From Parus major (taxonomy: Eukaryota; Chordata; Aves; Passeriformes; Paridae): a stretch of DNA of 64,000 bases. Positions within the stretch are counted from its first letter, which is position 1. The number at the start of each line of letters is the position of its first letter. The notes under the pieces were generated by a model. It worked only from the letters and a program-made list of their open reading frames with translations. It was not told the DNA's origin and searched no databases. The DNA lies in contig NC_031773.1 of assembly GCF_001522545.3 (NCBI RefSeq), positions 24,773,035 through 24,837,034 on the forward strand, read 5' to 3'. The position numbers and the translations under genes were made by a program. Positions 59,019 to 64,000 of this stretch are shown here, piece after piece.

Positions 59019-62000
59019 TATTTTTTATTTTAAATATGTATTTTTAAATATACATTTCCCCTCCATTCTTTTCACAAGGGAAACACCTGAGCTGATAACA
59101 CTGAGCTCTTTAGATCTACTGTGTCCACTCTTGCAGCAGCACATTTAGGGCTGTAGACCCATGAGGAGGGTTACATCAGAGACGAGTGAAAAACAGGGTT
59201 AACCTAAGTTTTAAGTTCTGCTGGGCTCATTGGCACAGTTCTCTGTGTTAACATCATGGCATTAAATATTAGGGGAAAAGGAGGAGGGAAGAAGCATTTT
59301 GAGGGAGAGCAAAACACCAGCACACATCTGCAGCAAGCAAGGAGGCAGATGAAGGGAGCAGCAGTGCTTGGCCAGAGGTGCAACACAAGGCAGGCAGCAG
59401 AGACACTGGCTCCAGATAGCTTGGGAGATGCTGGTCTGCAAGAAGCAGCTGGAGGTGAGATAACAGCTGCTCCATGGCAGAGGGCAGATATCCATCAAAA
59501 CTAACAAGTTACAGAATTAATTAAATTCCCAGCTGCTTTTAGGCAAATGAGTAACACCATTAATTAGGATGGCCTTTTCCCCATCCCCACTGGTCAGAGG
59601 GCAGTAGCTTTTTGTTTTGCATTCAGACTGCACTATTAGAAACTATCTCTGCTATCTCAGGAGGAAAAGAAATGCTTTCAGAAAAGGAGTCTGTGTCTGA
59701 TGTGATAAACCATTATATATTATTATATATTTGTAGAGAGTTCAGAACTTCTTATGTACAAAGGATTCTGGTCTCAGCAATTCCACATAAATCTCTCTGT
59801 GCCTTAGCACTATTATTTTAAATGAACAACCACCCAAACCACCCTCCTCGCCCCCACAAACCACAACTAAAAAATAAAGGTGAACAGAAGAAATTAGGAG
59901 GGTTGCTTTCTATTTAATTTTGAATTCTCTTTTCCACATGGGCAAACAATGACAGCAACAAGGTCGCAATCTCACAGAGCAAAATATAATAATGTTTAGG
60001 TTATGGAGTTCTACTGCTATTTGGCTGCTTGAATTTGGCTCAAGGATAGTTGCATTTTTAGCTGCATAGTAGCACAATTTCAAGAGCGCTCACTGTGGGT
60101 GTTAGCCAGCAGCCTAGTTGTTCAAGCAGTAATCTGTGAACAGATTTGGAAGTTATTTCCTTCTAACTTCAGCTACAGGCTAACATGGAAACAAATCCCA
60201 GCTTTTCAGCTCATAGCTCTGGCAAGATCTATCAGAAGTAGAGCCTTGATCATTATTCTTGGTTAGCTTTTTGCCTCCTGTGCATTTTGCGGTTTCACTG
60301 CTCCTGGTCTGAGTTGGCCATGGATATACCTGGAAAATGGGCTCCTGGGGAAGCAGGAATCCCCAGTGGCTGGCTCCCAATCCAGAGCAGGCACCTTGTA
60401 CACTGGTGCCTTGTAGAAACTTTCATGTTGTGCAAGGAGGTGTCCAATGAGTTTCAACAGGTGCTTTAGTAGTTGGACAGTGCTAGAAAAGGCTTTTTTG
60501 ACTGCTTTGGTTGCTCCCATGGATGGGAAGACTTAAATTCTTCCCAGTTTTGGTTCAGCTTACACAATTTATGTCTTCATCTTATCCCTTACTTTTATTA
60601 CCAATGCATTGAGGTAGGTTTTGATAAAGTTTTTTGAAGCACTTGTCTAACTTTAAGGTACTGTACATTTTGGGTTTGTTCCTTTTTGAGCTGAGGGCTC
60701 TCAAAAATTCGTTTCCAAACTTTTGTATTAATTTCTAATGTATTTTGTTTTGGGCTAAGCTAGGGACTGTTGCCTATGAACTACTCAGGGGATACACTGC
60801 ATATAACATGTATACCAAACTGCATTTAAATATTTAATGCTGTACAATAGCATAAATGTATTTTATGCTTTTGTCTTTCCCTCAGAGGTTTACTCCAAAA
60901 TTAACAAATAAAACTAATCTATGCAGGATGCTTTGCTTCCCTAAGTCAGAAATGTCCAAAAAATTTTAATGAAGAATTTTTACATTTCAGTCTAGTGATC
61001 TCTAGCTGGTTTCTGTTCAAGATTTACAGTTCATGAGAACATATGATTTATTTTTCATAGATAATATTAACAGTACATTCATTAGGTTTATACAGAATTT
61101 GAATATCTATAATAGGCATAAGCCATATTGAAATTTATCTGATATTCTCTTTGGAGCTGATGATTCTGTATTACCCATGAATTTAGTTTCATAATTAATC
61201 TTAATTTCTTGAGCTCCATCACGTCTTCACTTTACAAGTTACATATGGACTGTCAGCCCTTGAAAAGCTCTTTAGTTCATGATCAGTCACAACATGGTGA
61301 TATAGCAGAACCAGAGGTTTAGAACAGAGGCAGCACACTTCAGGGACTTCCTGACTCCTGAAATGAATTTCTTTTTCTTCCCTTGAATATTAAACATTTG
61401 AATTTAGTGCATTATGGGCATGTCACAAATCAGTGGGCCTGAAGGACAGAATTTTGAGATTCTTGTAATATATTTTTATTTATTATTATCTTCCTTGCTT
61501 AGCTATTTTATTAAAAATAGTTCAGTGATCTTTTTGTGTATTGCAATTTGGAAACATGGCAGAGTATCTTAGCAGTACAACAGAATTTGCAGATGTTAGA
61601 TGCTTGAAGAACTACAGATATGAAACCAATTCATCTTATAACCACTTTAATTCTATAAAAATAAGCAGATGGATTCAGCTTAGGTGAAAGTGTAAGCCAA
61701 CCTCAGTTTCTGTAAAAAAAAAAAGCAATTTAATTACTTATTCTAGCTGATCTACCAGTTTATCTTCATGATGCATAGGCATTGGAGATGCCAAGTGCTT
61801 TGGTTGCAGTACAGGATACAAAAAGATAGCATGCTCAAGATTTGATGAGTAACACCTTTATTATGCCCATTGACTAGCACTAAATTAGAACATAACACCC
61901 CTGGCAGTACACATGACAGCTGCATGAACACAAGATGAATTCCTTTCATCAGTATATTACAATTAATGGCATGTGAATTCATAATGATCAAACACTTCTC

Positions 62001-64000
62001 ATGCCCAAGATGTTTATCAGCTATTCAGAACACAAACTGTACCAGCTCATCGAGGTACCTTGGAATGAGCAGCAATTTTTAATAGGCTGGTAAGTGGCAC
62101 TTAGAAGAAGAGGTGACAAAGTCATTATCAAATATATATTTATCATCTTATTTAACACTTCCACAATGACAAAGATTTGACAAATACATTAAAATTGGTG
62201 TTTGAGATGTTTAGGGATCCTGGGAAACTCCACTGTCTTTTGTTCACTGCCAACACTTGTCCCTCATGACCCATTCAGTCAGTCAGGCCGAAGGACCCAG
62301 CTCAGTCTTTCTCTAGGCTTTATAAATAGGGCTTGGAGCCTGATTGTATTTTTTATTCATATTGCTATGCCTCAAAATGTGTGGTTCTAAGCATTTGTGT
62401 AGCATATGTTCTGGTGGCAGCTGAGGATGTTAATAACAGCTACCCAAAAGGCACCTCTTTGAAGAAGAGAACTTTTTCCCTTTCAACTGAGATACGTCTT
62501 TTAGATCTAGACTAATGAGGGATGATCCACATTGATAAGAACTTAACAAGTGTCACATTATCCTCTGAATCCTCTGAAAGGCCATATTCAGCACACAGCA
62601 TCTAGGATTACCCCTGAGGAGCTAAGTCCAAGAATGTGCTCCATTTACACTCACAAGCCAACAACCCCTGTCATCTTGGTTTAGATGGAGAAAAAAACCC
62701 CAGACACATGTTTGTGTCTAAATGTGACACAAACACAGGAATCTAACAGTAGCGTGAATTGTGGAAATAACAGAAAAAGAAGATAACCCAGGTCTGGTAG
62801 GGCCTGCTGAGCCATTTTCACAACTGACTGTACAATTTACGAATAATTCTCATCTCCCACTGGTGTTTTTGACACATATTTTCTGTTAGCTTTATTTCAT
62901 CAACCAGAGTTACAAAGTACTTACAAATGGGAGCATATACACTTTTTGAAACAAAAACTTTGTTTCATCTGGATTGCATTTTTTTTTATTATGGTCTATT
63001 AATTGCACTCTCCACACGTGCATAAGGCAAGTCACTAGTTTTTAATGTGTTTGGGACTAGGCAAATACAGTAAGTAACTTAATTTCCAAAAACTATGAAG
63101 GCTAACCCTCTATTCAAACTGAAATTTTCTCTCATGTGCAGGAAACTTAAAGGCTTGGAATGAACCTTTCTACATCCTAGAGAGTGTGCTGAGAGCTCCT
63201 TTTGTAAGCAGAGCTCTCAAAGCTGGGAGACTGAAGAGATGTCTGAAAGACAAGTTAACTTCCATGCAGAAAATCATTCTTGCTCTTGTTTTCCACTAAA
63301 GAAGTGATGTCAGATAGAGGATTTATCAAGAAAGATGGGGAAACTTAATCCAGTCACAAAGCAATTAGTGACTGAATATTGTTCTGCACTGCCTTTCCAT
63401 TTATTAATGGCTGCTTCCAGCCTGATATCTAAAGTCTTCATTTCTACATTGAAAACTATATTTAAAATAATTTTATTGTAATCCATGTTTTCCAGTTTGT
63501 AATATTTAATCTCTTTAAAGCAGAAATAATAAGAAAGAAAAAATTGAACCCCCACACAGGCAAACTAAAAAAAAAACAAAGACTGAAAATTACTGATGTT
63601 TGCTTACCTTCCATAAAATTGATACTCCTGAATGTTATGGAATGAACCCATTCTAATCAACCTAATCTTGTTTAAAACTTCAGCACCTATTTGTATTTGT
63701 ATTTGATTAACTGTGACTTATCCAAGTGCTTTGACTTGCATCTAGCTAGTTCCATTTCATCCTTTAATGGATTTGCATGTTGTGCTTGTGTTATGTAAGA
63801 TTTTGCCAGGCATGTGTTCATATTAAATAATCTGAGTTCTTTTCTATGCACCCTCAGAGATATTATACTTTCAAAGGCTCAAAGACGTATTCAGAGATCT
63901 GTTTCAAGAGCACCTTTTCACAAATACGCAAAGAATGAAATCTTAAAATGACTCCGCTAAAATCTTTCAAGCTGTCACTTAATATGTCACCAGGGAGAAT
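59019..64000. other. Non-coding AT-rich DNA, no gene seen
   Basis: No recognised gene or transposon. A purine-rich stretch at 59256-59460 ends in a good donor (ggag|gtgaga at 59455) but lacks a clear acceptor. A minus-strand frame of 85 codons at 60263-60520 has a good start context (tccATGG) but no recognisable family. The rest, to the window end, is unremarkable. Confidence 0.5.

Noticed and set aside
1..64000. tRNA, rRNA, snRNA or well-known microRNA genes
   Set aside because: No conserved tRNA boxes or remembered microRNA seeds with matching hairpins were found by eye. A covariance-model scan would be needed to exclude diverged ones.

Overview
The window looks like non-coding, AT-rich vertebrate chromosomal DNA, almost certainly from a bird. 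The main evidence is two CR1 LINE 3' ends with the avian signature (a 'gatgatcttagaggtc'-type segment followed by an ATTCTRTG-like tail) at about 4.58-4.71 kb and 16.19-16.35 kb, both on the + strand. A much older CR1/L3-type reverse-transcriptase remnant lies at 8.31-9.06 kb, and a probable CR1 5' region in reverse orientation at 44.64-45.06 kb. There are no operons, tRNAs, rRNAs, CRISPR arrays or recognisable known proteins. Most open frames are short, as expected by chance in such DNA. The setting is best read as a gene desert or a very large intron.

Layout. 0-31.8 kb: AT-rich unique DNA with CR1 remnants, a 45-bp tandem repeat at 5.7 kb, a homeodomain-site-rich stretch at 6.1-6.6 kb, and a minus-oriented CTCF core match at 25.94 kb. 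31.8-33.1 kb: the main landmark, a CpG-rich island holding a 16-copy 15-bp minisatellite (T-box half sites), a plus-oriented CTCF core match at 32.35 kb, and a 10-copy 19-bp pyrimidine-rich minisatellite (G-quadruplex potential on the minus strand). 33.1-39.7 kb: AT-rich DNA. 39.7-40.2 kb: a second, smaller GC/CpG-rich island with an exact TCF/LEF site at its edge. 41.2-41.5 kb: a PBX-MEIS/PREP site in AT-rich DNA. 42.1-43.1 kb: a recent direct duplication of about 171-177 bp. 44.6-48.2 kb: old interspersed repeats, possibly including a solo LTR.

The one gene model I can support is a + strand pair of candidate exons at 48579-48721 and 58181-58518. Both have good splice sites, their reading phases match, and together they could encode a 151-residue lysine-rich protein that I do not recognise. 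It may be an orphan gene, the 3' end of a larger gene, or a lncRNA with a chance open frame. An AATAAA cluster lies about 0.5 kb after its stop codon. The regulatory calls are motif matches only. The repeat calls rest on remembered family patterns, not alignments.
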